A stretch of DNA of 64,000 nucleotides from contig NC_133026.1 in the NCBI RefSeq assembly GCF_048771995.1, positions 100,905,001 to 100,969,000 of the forward strand. The letters are read 5' to 3'. This DNA comes from Taeniopygia guttata. Taxonomy: Eukaryota; Chordata; Aves; Passeriformes; Estrildidae. Positions 14,901 to 41,003 of this stretch are shown one piece after another (positions within the stretch are counted from its first letter, which is position 1; the number at the start of each line of letters is the position of its first letter). Made by a program: the position numbers and the translations under genes. Under the pieces are notes generated by a model. It ran no database searches and was not told the origin of the DNA. It was given only the letters and a program-made list of their open reading frames with translations.

Positions 14901-17208
14901 AGAACAAGCAGGAGTTGAAACTAGCTGGGATCCCAAATAAATGGTCAAATTTGGAGGCTGTAGCAGAGGTGCAGACTGGGAGCCACTGTGGCTGCTGCCC
15001 AGGTGGACAGTTCTTTGAAGTGATTGGAGAAATGCGAGCTTAGAGTTTATTTCGAGAAATGTTTTGGTATAAGAGGTGTTTATTGATAATAACCATTTTT
15101 GTCTTAATATAGTATCTAGTTTAAACAACGACTTAAATTAACCATGACAAGGATTGTAAAGGTCTTCTGCTTTTCTCTCCTGTTTTCAAGTGGTACAGTG
15201 ATTAAAAAAAAATAAAAGGGAAAAAAGGGAGTTCCAGGTTTCTGATTGTGTTGAGATTTCATCCTCCCTGTGCTGAAATTTAATTAAATTGCCTCTATGT
15301 TCCTGCCAGACTATCATTGAAGATGACTGCCTGCCCATGGACCAGTTTGCTGTGCATCTGTTGCCACACTTACTACACTTGGCGTCTGACAAGGTTCCAA
15401 ATGTTCGAGTCCTGCTCGCAAAAACATTGAAGCAAACCCTTTTAGAGAAAGGTTAGTGGCAGAAGGAGTTGCAATGAACTGACTGCATAGGGGTTTTTTA
15501 TCCCTCAGCTTTCCTAAGTCAGCTGGGAAAGAAGAAGCAACATCAGATGAGGCCCGCTGTTGCTTTTACCATCTCTTTGGTGTGAGATGTTACCTTGGCT
15601 GGCATGAACTTATGACCCTGTTGTGGTATCCAACCTGCTGTTGTGTAATGCTGAGGAAATGAGTTCTTGCTCATGTGCCAGCCTGCTCCTTTGGTGTCAT
15701 TTTCCATGAATGAGCTACTTGGTAGAGGTGTCATCAGAAAGCACAAGTGAGCAACTAGCATCTGTGAAGTTGTTGAACAGTGCCCTTTATTTAGTTCAAA
15801 AAAAAAAAAAAAAGTTGATGTTCTGTGTAATAAGAATAAGAAAAATACACACAAATATAAACCACCATTTGTTTTCTCACTGGGGAAAAGAGATGGATGT
15901 TTTTTGGGGTTTTATATTTTATGGTATCAGCGGGAAGAAAGCTTCTCTGGATTCTCTTCAGGGAACTAAGACATGCAACTCTCAAATTGCAGAGAAAATG
16001 TGCTTAGGAAAGTGTCCCCAGTGCATTGCAGGTGCCAGCAGAGTCAGCAGTACTTAAGAGTCCAAAGCACCATAAAGGAAAGCAGCATTAGAAGTATTAG
16101 GCTATTCGGTAAGACAGCAGTGTCCACAATTGGAATACTTCATCCATTTCTGGTCACTTCCACTCTCAACACTATACACTGGCTTGAGGACTGCTGAGCA
16201 CTGTACTGCTGGAGCTGCCTTGTGCATGCTGACTGAGGAAGCATATGGAGACAGTTGAGATGAATCAGCTGATGGGCAGATTTATCTTCTGTTAACTGTG
16301 CCAAGGATGTCGCTGTTCTTCCTGCTCTCATATGTCATTGGTGGTTTTGTGTCCCCCACGTGGATAGTGCACCTCCATTCTGCATTGTCATTACGTAAAC
16401 TTATGGCACAGGAAGCCTCTGCCTCAGAGGCGTTCTGTGTATGATTAGGAAGGGTGGATAGGTTGGGAAAGGCAGAGTTAAAAAGTCAGTTCAGGAGTTT
16501 TTAAACCTCAGATCTCAACTAATCTTCCTGTGAGCCATTTGTATTTACGCTGCTTTTATGCACGTTGTGTTCTGTGCTTCATCGAAAGTGTCGAATGTTG
16601 GAACTTCTTCCACTCTTATTTCATGTTACCTTAGGTCTATCATTTGAAAATTACTTGGCAAGGCTGGCAGGGAGAGGAAGTGGCATGGCCACGTGCTGAT
16701 GGTATCTTTCCTCTGTCACAAATACTAGCACTCTCATCTGGAGTTGTTTGCAGGCTTTTCCTTCCTCTTTGGCCATGGAGTTTGTCACCCTTTTATACTG
16801 AAGAAATCCTGTACTTGAACAGCATCACAGAACAACTGCACTCTGAAACATGGAATGATTTTTTTTGTTAAGGTGAATTCACAGATATATTTGGAAGTGT
16901 CTTGTGTGCCTGCCCAGATATTCCAGTTGGACTGTAAGAGTGCACTGTCCTCTGAAATTTTATGTCTCACCTGGTACACTGAGGTTGGCATTGAAGTATC
17001 TGCTGTCCTTTCCTCCCATAAGTTTTGTGCATTTTCTCTTACAGAGTATTTCCTGAATTCTGCCAACTCTCACCAAGAAGCTGTGGAACAAACAATTATG
17101 GCTCTTCAAATGGATGGTGACAGTGACGTCAAGTACTTTGCAAGCATCCACCCTGCCAGTACCAAAATTGCGGATGATGCCATGAGCACCGCTTCATCAA
17201 CTTACTAA
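5730..17208 (+). CDS. PPP4R1: PPP4R1 3' part: protein phosphatase 4 regulatory subunit 1, nine exons
   Basis: This is the C-terminal ~427 residues of PPP4R1, a HEAT-repeat scaffold that binds the catalytic subunit of protein phosphatase 4 and regulates its substrates. The joined exons are 5730-5905, 9961-10056, 11325-11510, 12997-13158, 13645-13745, 14124-14244, 14344-14478, 15310-15451 and 17045-17208. Together they give 1283 nt, in frame once one base is supplied by an upstream exon outside the window. The product matches my memory of the human protein (about 950 residues) from about residue 524 to the stop. Near-identical stretches include SLPGVALTLGRQNWHCL, VRRTLAFSIHELAVILGDQL and the C-terminus AMSTASSTY. 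The N-terminal HEAT half and the promoter lie left of the window. All junctions are GT-AG. The gene converges on RALBP1. Identification is firm; each boundary was placed by eye from splice consensus and frame. Confidence 0.96.
5906..9960 (+). other. PPP4R1: PPP4R1 intron between exons A and B
   Basis: About 4 kb of intron starting with GTAAGA and ending TTTTCCCAG. I saw no exon, RNA gene or recognisable interspersed repeat. A short G-run followed by A-run and C-run lies at 8585-8602. Confidence 0.8.
9961..10056 (+). CDS. PPP4R1: PPP4R1 exon (B)
   Basis: The exon has 96 nt, exactly 32 codons in phase 0. It follows ttttcccAG and precedes GTAAAT. It encodes NMDSTLHYIHNDSDLSTNSS then FSPEEERKSKVQ, close to human NMDSTLHYIHSDSDLSNNSS. 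The Ser/Asp/Asn-rich composition suggests a flexible, probably phosphorylated linker; that part is inference. Confidence 0.96.
10057..11324 (+). other. PPP4R1: PPP4R1 intron between exons B and C
   Basis: About 1.27 kb. It ends with a good pyrimidine tract and TTGCTGCAG. Nothing else is recognised in it. Confidence 0.8.
11325..11510 (+). CDS. PPP4R1: PPP4R1 exon (C), HEAT region
   Basis: The exon has 186 nt (62 codons, phase 0), beginning DVVPQALLDQYLSMTDPSRA and ending TYETLASDMQ before GTGGGC. It is almost identical to human and starts the C-terminal helical repeat block. An open frame runs on past the donor to 11843, but that part is intron and lacks similarity. Confidence 0.97.
11511..12996 (+). 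other. PPP4R1: PPP4R1 intron between exons C and D
   Basis: About 1.5 kb, AT-rich towards its right end. It contains a two-copy 22-bp tandem repeat at 12590-12633 with two mismatches. No other element is recognised. Confidence 0.8.
12590..12633 (+). repeat. 22-bp tandem duplication, two copies
   Basis: The unit TTTAATTTTAAAATGAGATA plus two bases at 12590-12611 is repeated at 12612-12633 with two substitutions. It lies in a PPP4R1 intron and is probably a slippage product. Confidence 0.8.
12997..13158 (+). CDS. PPP4R1: PPP4R1 exon (D), HEAT region
   Basis: The exon has 162 nt (54 codons, phase 0) after tgttgcAG and before GTATGT. It reads WKVRRTLAFSIHELAVILGD, then QLTAGDLVPVFNGFLKDLDE and VRIGVLKHLHDFLK, which is typical amphipathic HEAT helix spacing. 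It differs from my memory of human by a few conservative changes only (AADLVPIF becomes AGDLVPVF). Confidence 0.97.
13159..13644 (+). other. PPP4R1: PPP4R1 intron between exons D and E
   Basis: 486 bp with a poly-T run at about 13302-13315. Nothing else is recognised. Confidence 0.85.
13645..13745 (+). CDS. PPP4R1: PPP4R1 exon (E), HEAT region
   Basis: The exon has 101 nt and encodes LLHVDKRREYLYQLQEFLVT and DNSRNWRFRAELA, then a split glutamate codon GA|G. I chose the donor GTATGT at 13746 rather than reading on, because the next exon supplies the missing G and restores the human AELAEQ sequence. Confidence 0.95.
13746..14123 (+). other. PPP4R1: PPP4R1 intron between exons E and F
   Basis: 378 bp between GTATGT and TTGTAG. 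It includes a short CTC-repeat tract near 13859-13876. Nothing else is seen. Confidence 0.85.
14124..14244 (+). CDS. PPP4R1: PPP4R1 exon (F), HEAT region
   Basis: The exon has 121 nt. Its first G completes the split glutamate, then it reads QLILLLDLYSARDIYDYLRP and IAFSLCADKVSSVRWISYKL before GTAATG. VSSVRWISYKL is a conserved HEAT B-helix motif of this protein. Confidence 0.96.
14344..14478 (+). CDS. PPP4R1: PPP4R1 exon (G), HEAT region
   Basis: The exon has 135 nt (45 codons, phase 0) after cttcaAG and before GTGAAA. It encodes VSEMVKKLYMASTPTFVVDL, MNELVEKFCRCHKWSGRQTF and VFICQ. The preceding intron is only 99 bp (14245-14343). Human has NFGRCPKW where this copy has KFCRCHKW. Confidence 0.96.
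14479..15309 (+). other. PPP4R1: PPP4R1 intron between exons G and H
   Basis: 831 bp ending TCCTGCCAG. I see no recognisable element in it. Confidence 0.85.
15310..15451 (+). CDS. PPP4R1: PPP4R1 exon (H), HEAT region
   Basis: The exon has 142 nt, encoding TIIEDDCLPMDQFAVHLLPH, LLHLASDKVPNVRVLLAKTL and KQTLLEK plus the first base of a split codon. The donor is GTTAGT. It is close to human, with VPNVRVLLAKTL unchanged. Confidence 0.96.
15452..17044 (+). other. PPP4R1: PPP4R1 last intron
   Basis: About 1.6 kb ending in a pyrimidine-rich acceptor, TCTCTTACAG. It holds a 16-A run at 15798-15813. A stretch at about 16115-16175 faintly resembles part of the CR1 reverse-transcriptase region but is too diverged for a firm call. 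Confidence 0.8.
17045..17208 (+). CDS. PPP4R1: PPP4R1 terminal coding exon
   Basis: The exon has 164 nt and begins by completing a split codon to GAG (human has Asp here). It reads EYFLNSANSHQEAVEQTIMA, LQMDGDSDVKYFASIHPAST and KIADDAMSTASSTY, followed by TAA at 17206-17208. The C-terminal tail is essentially identical to human. Confidence 0.97.
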
Positions 17209-18090
17209 GTTCTGAATGTTGCTATAATTAAAAAAAAAAAAAAATTAAACCAACTATCCTCAAATGCTTCTAAAATGGTTGATTTAGAGCAACCTCTTTG
17301 GAAGGAGGGATTTCTTGCCAGATTTAACAGGCGGATGTTATCTAAACCTGATAACCAGGGATTTTAAGTCAAGGCAAAGTAAATGTACCTGTGTCAGCTT
17401 GACTTTAGAAAAACACTGCTCAGAGGATTATTTTTGCCACCGAAGCCTTAAATCTTCTGTCTTCCTGAACAAATGAAACTTGAATTGGCAGATCATTTTC
17501 ATTTTAGAAAGGATGTGATGATTTCCAGAGGACCTGTATTGTTTCTCCTGAGGAGTTAACTTAGCAAGTATTTTCTGTAGCAGCTGATGGGTGGAATGGC
17601 CAGAAAAGCGAGTTTGTACAGGGACTGAGACTTCCAGTATTAGAGCTAAAGTTTTTATCAGTCAAGGACTTGATTTGTGTGCAGCTGGGCACACCCTTAA
17701 GTGGGAATAGTTTTGATGTTTGTAAATGGCAAAAGTAGAAATTTGGATTTCTCTTAAGGGCTCAGTGCTAACACTAAACTAGAATCTGATTTTAATCCTT
17801 AAATGCAGCATATTGCTGTATCCATTAGCAGAAAACTTTGCTGAGTACCTGTGTCCTAATTATTTTCATGCTGGTCATGACCTAAAGGAAATTTATTAGC
17901 ACATGTACTTAAAGTCAGGTATTTTTAATTTGATCATGATCAGCTCTGAAGGTGCAACTTTTTTCTTCATATACTGTACATATCTGTGAGCCTCCTTGGA
18001 GTGCTGCAGTCTAATCTTGTTGTTTAAAAGCTGTTGTGATACAAGTTGTTCTCTACTTGTCCAAATAAAATTTATTAATAAGATGGAAAG
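17209..18090 (+). other. PPP4R1: PPP4R1 3' UTR and polyadenylation site
   Basis: Sequence after the stop, containing a short A-run at about 17230-17244. The first strong polyadenylation signal is AATAAA at 18064-18069 in CCAAATAAAATTTATT, followed by T/G-containing sequence. The 3' end is inferred within about 25 bases of the signal. Confidence 0.75.
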
Positions 18091-21000
18091 AAATCTTGTG
18101 ACCTTTTTAAGACATTAAAAAAACAAGTTTGAAATTTAAGTGGACTTTTTCTTTCAGTTTTCTGCACTTTGGTGGCTATTTCAGGGACAAGGGGTTTGCT
18201 TAATGATCATGAAGAATTCTACATTTTAAGATGGAATATGCTACAGCACAGGTGTGCTTTGACCATATTGTCGAGGTTTTGCTGGATTCTTCCAAGTGTC
18301 CCTTTATGCTTGGGAACCTGTTGCCTCCAGCCTGAAATGGCATCTTGGCTAGAAGTAACTCTGAACATCCACCTCAGTAAGATTTACAGAAAACTGTGAG
18401 TCCAAACTGCCCTTAACCTGCCTGCAGTCCATTGACTGCTTTCCTTTCCTCTCATTTAAAATTACTGATCCAGTATCTCCTTTGTCTTCCAGGGACAACT
18501 TCCTTAAATGGCCTTTCTTCCAGCCTGCGGAATCCAAAGTGTGTGAATCTTTTTTTTTCCCGGAGGAAGTAGAAATGGCTGTGGCAGCTTATCTTTGATG
18601 TATTTTAGCAGAACATTTTCACTTATCAGTCAGGTACCTGATGCCCCTGCAGCTGAGCCTTAGGCCGATATCTTTTTTTACCTCCTGTTTTTTTTTGAAA
18701 ACAGATTATTCTGCAATTTCTTCTCGTAAACAGAAAGTTGCTGTTTACTCCCCAGAGGCTGCTCTTGTACTCCTTAACACAGCCATGGAGGTGGTTAAGA
18801 TGCAGAGTCATCTCTGTCTGCCTTGAAGTGTTGATGGGTTTAGGGTTTTTTAGAGTAGGTTTGATTTTCTAAATTGCAGGGTTTTTTTCTTTTAGGCTTG
18901 AGGATTTTTGTGGGCTTTCTTTATTTATTACTTTTTGTATGTGTGTTTCAACTGCTTTTTTGGTGTGGATTTTTAATATATAAACATATATACATTTTTT
19001 CTATGCGTGACCCTTTTTCTTTTCAAAATCGGCAAAACCTGGAGGACTAGGCAGAGTGGCAGTGCTGTGGATGGCAGCAGGCTGTGTGGAAGCAGGGAGC
19101 AGTGCAGCTCTCCCTGCTGCCCTAAGGAGAGCACCTGAAAGTGACTCATCTTCTCCCAGACCAGTGGTTCCCATTGTAGCAATATGCACTGAAGTCCAAT
19201 CAATTTCTGCATTTTGTTCAGAGAGCATAAATCCCATCATCTGAGGGATTTTTTTTGCCTGAATTTAATGGCAATTAAATTGTAGTTGAATCATGTGTGC
19301 AGTTCCAGCGGTGAACAGGACCTGTTCACACCAGAGGACAGTTCAGGTCATCGTCTTGACTGACTGGAGCACAGTGTTTGCTGGAGGAGAATTGGGGTTT
19401 AAATCCCAGTGTTTGGAGTCTGAAATTAACATGGCCCAACCTAATTCCATCACTGTACTCATGTACTCTTCCACTAGTCCAGTAAAACGAAGGATTATAT
19501 CTGATCTCTTTAGGTATTTTCTAGTTACTTAAAGGTAAAACACTTCTATGTTGAAAAATGAGACAGAACTTCTGGATGCTTTATTTATGCAGTGGTGGTG
19601 CAGGCCTAGGAATCTGAGGGAGAGTTTGAAGCTTTTCCTAAGGAAGACTTGAGTGTTTCCAGTTTCAGAGTGCCTGAATCCCCCTTTCATGTAACAACTG
19701 AAGATCATCTTCAGTGAAGAGGAGAAATGGCTTTGTCCTTTCTCCTCCATCCAGCATGTCATGGATCCGTCTCTTTCTTTTCTGCTCCGTCTGATGATTC
19801 CCAGGAAGCAGAGGGGAAGGAAAGACTTTTTTTATTCTCAGCATTTCCCAAGAGCATTTGATCTACAGCCTGAGGGATGTGGACTCTATTGCTGAACTCT
19901 GATAAGGGATTTTCACATGCCAGCAGTGTTAGCAGTGCCAGTAATTCAATCTTCATTGTTTCCCTAAGGATATGGGATTTGGGAATGTGCATCCTTGTTC
20001 TTAGTGCTGCTGAAGGGCACTGTTTCTTCTGTGGGACAGTGTCTGGAGATACTGCCAGAGATCCTGCTGAATTACCTCCTGGGTGCCTTTCCTGAGGAAA
20101 GATTTGAGCTCTGTACCTCAGTTAATTTCTCTTTTGATCAGGATTTCCTGAGCAGAAAGGGAGGTGGCTCCCAAGTTGTCATCTGTTGGTTCATGGTTTT
20201 CAAAAGCTGTATCATCACCCAACCTTCACCTGCTTGGTCAAGTACCAGACTGGTTCTTCACTGGCAATTTTCATTGTTTGCCATTTAATATTTTGGCTCA
20301 CTCATCTTGCATCTTCTTCATGAGACTTCTTCACAGGAAACTCCTTTTATTCCCATGTCTTTGTTGCAGCACTGCCTTGCTCCCGCTTGCTGTTTTTCTC
20401 CCTACCAGGGACCCATCAGGATTTGGTATGGCCATTTCATGCCTGCAGATTTCACGCCAATAAAACTGGTAAATGTCTGGAACTCTGTAGAGGGGGGGGG
20501 TTGTTTATAACTAAGACATGAACAAGGCTTGGAAACGTTTTTCCCTGTTCTGAATGTCCCAGATGGCTGCTGCACAAGTTCCTGGCCGCGTGGGTTCATT
20601 AGGACGACACAACAGCAGGGTACTTGTTACAGCCTTGTCAGTGCTCAGCCCCTGGTCCCTGTACTGGCAGAGGTTGGGCTGCAGAGGTGGCTGATTGGAA
20701 TTGGCCGTAGAGGGGCAGGAGGGCAAAGTCTGTCCCATGGCTCAGGCACTCTCTGATAGAGTTCTCTCCTGCTGGCAAAGGCTCCTGTTAGTCCATTGTC
20801 TTTTGCTGGGGAAGCTGGTGTGCAGCTCATGTTTTCTGACCTGGTTTCAGCCCTCTGTGTGAAGGCTGAGGAGTCTGAGTCAGGCAGGTGGGAAAAAGGT
20901 GGTTCTGTATTCCACTTACTGTGTCCTCCCTGGTACTGATGGGAAAGGCTTGTCTCCCTGTCTGTGCCAGCATGGAAAGGATATTTCAAGTGATTTATCA

Positions 21001-24000
21001 TTTCTTTATGTGCAGAGTTAGGACTTACTGAGAGACTGCCTTAAAATATGAAAGTATGACAGAAAACCTTATTTTGCATGATTTTCTCCCTCCACCCGAG
21101 TGCCTCCAGATTCTGCCTGTTAGTTTTAATTAAGATTCTATTTAGATCAGAAAAATAAAGAGCCCAAGTTAATGGGATTATTTGAGGGTTCAGTTGCTGT
21201 TGAGGTTGAACTACATCTAGCTGATTAAAATACTCTGTCACTTAGCAGCGATAAATAACCAAATGTTTAAACATCTTACAGCTCTCTGACCATTGTCTGC
21301 TTGAAATTCCGTGACCCACTTCTGCAGACGTGTAGTAATGGCTCTGTGTGGGAAATGCTTTAAAGGGAGTACCTGCAGGTGCTTTGGGATCATGACTGAC
21401 AGGTGAAGGTACGGAGCACACTTCTCTGCATGTTTTTTAGCAAGGCTGAGAGGAGGAGAGATGCACAGTTTGAACATCAAAAGGAATTTCATTTATTTTT
21501 CAGTCAGTCTGGGTTTGTGGTGTAAGAAAAACCCACATAAACTCAATTTGGGTAAGGTGCCAACAAAGGCAGAAACGGGGCCCAGGCCATTTCTCTTGTG
21601 CTGGTCATTGATCTCATGGTTTCTTCTTCTGGTCTTTTGGCTGAGGGTTTCGGGGTTTTTTAATTTTTTCTGGTCACCTCCTGGATCTTTTTTTCCTGTC
21701 ACCTCCTGACACTGTTTCCTATAGGCAGTGCTGTCAGCAGGAATGTCCTACCCCCATCTTTCAGCCCTGCACTGGGATGACACCAGGCAGCAACTCTGGG
21801 CAGTGGGAGTGTGCAGCAGCAGGAGCTCCTTGGGACTCCCAGGCACATCTGTGTGTCAGCAAGTGGTGCTCATTGGTGCAGAAATCTGGGATGCACTATT
21901 CCCTTCTCTCAAATCAAAATGCTGGGACTGCAGACTTCCATGGTGATCTGCTGAGTTGTAGACGAATAAGGCTGTGCTCAAGGTTTCCTTCCCCCTCCAA
22001 GGACCAGCTGTGGTTCCTCTCCTGGACTAGAGTTCATAGAGAAGAGCGATTTGGGAAGGGGAAGGTCCATGCTGAGCAGCCCAGTTTGCAGGGTTGGTCT
22101 GACAACTTGCGGTTAGGATGGGGAATTTTTCCAGGGTGTGGGATTGGGGCTGCCTGGTTTAAAATCATATGTTTGTGCAGTGTAATCCTTTGGCAGACCT
22201 TCTAGCTCACGCTGTTAAGGCAGCAATGCAAGAAACTCCAGAGGAAACGTGGCAGCAAGTCCTTTGTGTCAGCAGTGACAGTGCCAAGGCGGAGGCAGAG
22301 TTCCAGGAGGGGCCTGTCCTGACAGGTTCTGTGGGTCTCCACCTCTGAGAGGGTGGGGCAGCAGTGGTCCGAAGGACAGGAAGGACAGACAGCCATGCTC
22401 TGGCACGGGGCATGGTGCTGTGCCTTGTGCTGTTGGAGTGTGTTTTAAAGAACACAGTGCAGAACCTGTGCTGTTGGATATAAGCCATGTTTGGTCTGGA
22501 CGAGGCAGTTTTCCCTGAGCAGATGAAGCACTGGGAGTAAGAGCTGCTTGCTGAGAAATGAAAACCTTGACAGATGAAGCTTGCTTAGACCTTTTTGGCA
22601 GAGGTTCAGGCTGAGGCTTTAATTGTTATCTATTTTTTTTAATTGAAAGAAATTAGCTTTACATGGTCAGGTATCAGATTCTTGGCTTCAGTACATCGAT
22701 TTTAAAAATTACTACTTAACTCATTAATCTGAGGGGACAGAGAAATAAAAATCTCCCCAGTGCTAGTGTAGGAACAGGGAACAGAGGTGGAAGCCTTCTG
22801 TACAGGAGTCCTTTACGTCCATGGTAAATTTCTGGAGGCCCATCTAACATTTTATTTTTTGTTACCTTTCAGTAAATAAAATAAAACAACCACAGTTCTT
22901 TTCAGCTATCCAGACAATACCAGTTCACTTCAGGCTGCTGTTTTTCAGGTAAAAAGAGGGAGGGAAAAATCCTGCTTGTGCCAGATGTCTGAGGCTGTTC
23001 CAAGTACAGCTGCAGTACTTCAGTGGGTATAAAAGCTGTCATGATTTCAGTAACCTCTGGGCAAACCCCGCTTTGTGTCCTGGCTCACACTGGCACAGGA
23101 ATCCCAATGATTTGTTCAAACGGTGCTTCCTGATCTCTTGGGCTTCTGACTGACTGATGTCAGGGCCTGTGTTATAAAGGGCCACCAAAACAAACAAGGT
23201 GTGTCATTGCCACCTGCCCCATCATGCCACCTCTAGTGGAAGTGCTCACATTTTCAAGAAGGAAGCCAACGGGCCAATCACTCCCACAAATGTTAAGTCC
23301 AGGACAGTGGAATTAACGATGTGAGCCTGTTCCTCCCTCTTTTCAGTAAATGTAAATCAGTCTGGTGTTTTGTCCAAAGAATTTGACAGAGATTCTGCTG
23401 CTGCACTTGGCATACACAGGCTCTGTGTTGCAAAGAGGCTTATTTTAAGTCAGCTCAAATGATACTTTGGTTTAGAGAACCTGGTCCTTTAGGACAAGTG
23501 TGTGCTTCATGCAGGTGGCCGGGCTGCTCAGGTATTTTTCTGTGGCCCTTGGGACTGAGAAGTATATAATGTGATCTGAACAGCACACTCTGATTATTGT
23601 GCTGTAGTTGCTTTTCACTTTATTTGAAATTAGCTTTGGCTTTTTTGGCTAATGATTCACAACTGCCACAGGCAGGCTTTCAAATGGCTGCTGCTCTGTT
23701 GCTTTTTCATTGCAGGCACTGGGGTGAGGAGGCTGAATCTGTGCTCGGGCTAATCAGGTCCCTTTGCAGAGGAGGAGCAGGTGCCCAGCCGCAGCCTCAT
23801 CAACACACAGAACAATTCAAACATCTATCAGGTGGTTTGACACCAAGGTTCTGCTTACAGGAGCTGTGCTGCTGCAGGGGCAGCAGCTCCACCTCTGTTT
23901 CAGACCTTACTTTGAGTAATTTTTCATAGAAACGTCTCCGCTGCAGGCACCCACCCGAGAAGAGTAACTTTGATCTGCATTATGAAGTAGGTGAAGGAGA

Positions 24001-24004
24001 AACT
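18091..24004. other. Intergenic gap between convergent PPP4R1 and RALBP1
   Basis: About 5.9 kb between two 3' ends. The ORFs here are short and do not resemble any protein I know. I saw no tRNA, no CR1 3' end and no LTR. Minor features are a G-run at about 20491-20499 and T-rich tracts at 18885-18900 and 21652-21670. Confidence 0.7.
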
Positions 24005-25554
24005 ACTTTCAAATGGCTGTTGAATTTATTTGCTTGATAAATACAATCCTAACAAAATAAAAGTTAACCAATATTAAGAGATTTGTCTGAAGAACATTAG
24101 AAAAATCCATGACAATTCAATAGGAATTAGTGTGAATTAAACAAACAAACAAAAAGTTTAAATATTGCCAGCAAATATAAAATGTATGTAACAAAGGCAA
24201 GGGAGAATGCTTTAGTTTACATTTGTAATCTGATCACATTTTCTGTGTTTATAAACTTTTTTCCAAATTTTAAAAAAATACTATGCTGTTTTTTTCTATA
24301 ACATATCAAAGCATTATTTGTACAAAAATCAAATCATGGCCAATGATTCACAACAGTGCAATAGATAAAGAATACAACCACATCCAACAGGTGCTGAAAA
24401 TAAATATCCAGATTAAAAAATAAGATAGCCTATATGCACTCTGTGGAGTTTCTGTCTAAATATGGATTGAGGGCTGAGTCCAATAACTGTATCTGAAACA
24501 TTAAAGGGCCCTTAAATGCCAGTGTGAGTGGAGGAATTTGAAGGGTAGAAGCATTAAAAACAGCCAAGCCAAAACCAAGTCCCAGGTAGCGCTGGTTGGT
24601 TTGTTAAACACCAACAAAAAGAGGCTATTGCTGAACCCCCGGTGCCTCCCGTTGGCGTAGCTCTTCGGGCTCGTTTGGAATCTCAAGTGACTGGCATTTG
24701 TGCAGGGGAAATACTGTATTGCTCGGTCAGGCAGATACGTCCTAAAGACATAACCACTCCCATCCCTGCCCACAAGCAGTGGCTTTTTCCAAGAGATGGA
24801 AACATTTAAAATGGATGAAGACAAAGAGCTTGGCTACATGGCAGCAGTGTGAACAGGGCCTGTCTCAAACAGGTGTGATGAGGGTGGTTAATGATGAGTC
24901 AATGAGTTACCTACACCGCTAAAGGACACGGACATTTCCATCATACGGGGACATAAATAACATCTCTCAGCTTTTTACACTTAGTACATCTCAGAACAGA
25001 AATGAAGTTTAAGGGCATGTTAGGTAAACACAATACCCCACAGTCTCCCACTGTTTCAGCCAACCCAGAATAAATTTAAAGCTCCCTTGTATATAATCTG
25101 CATCAGAAAGGTATCAAAGGCACAAGCAAGAAGTGACTAGGTTAATAAGCAGAAATAATGGTGAATGAGGATGAACAGATCCACAAGGCAAATCATTACT
25201 AAGTGCGTGGGTGGGTTTTGTTTGTTTACTGGAAAGGAGATCTTCCAATTCTGCTCCAGTGAATGTAAATAATGATTTTGGTTTGAAATAAAACTGTTAC
25301 TGAATTATTTTGAATCACCTGAAGGAAACCAGTTTTGAAATAATCTGATACTAACTGGAAAACTCTTCTGGCCTCTCCAAACTCACCTGAGTCTGATGAG
25401 TAGAAGCCACAAGTATTAGAGACAAAAGTCTCCAGGGCTTAAAAGAAAAGTTTCTTTACAGAATGTACACAGCCACCAATAATTTGTGCAGTTTGACTCA
25501 AATTACAGTAATTTGCACAGTTCAGTTGATTTGATGCATAGCCAAGGAGCCGGA
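24005..25554 (-). other. RALBP1: RALBP1 3' UTR
   Basis: About 1.55 kb downstream of the RALBP1 stop. On the - strand the polyadenylation signal AATAAA (complement of 24025-24030) lies near the end, and another AT-rich stretch precedes it. I infer a 3' end around 24005-24012. An open frame at 24501-24824 on the same strand lies within the UTR and has no recognisable similarity. Confidence 0.75.

Positions 25555-41003
<15,449 letters not shown>

Noticed and set aside
24501-24824. 107-codon open frame on the - strand
   Set aside because: It lies within the RALBP1 3' UTR and has no recognisable similarity.
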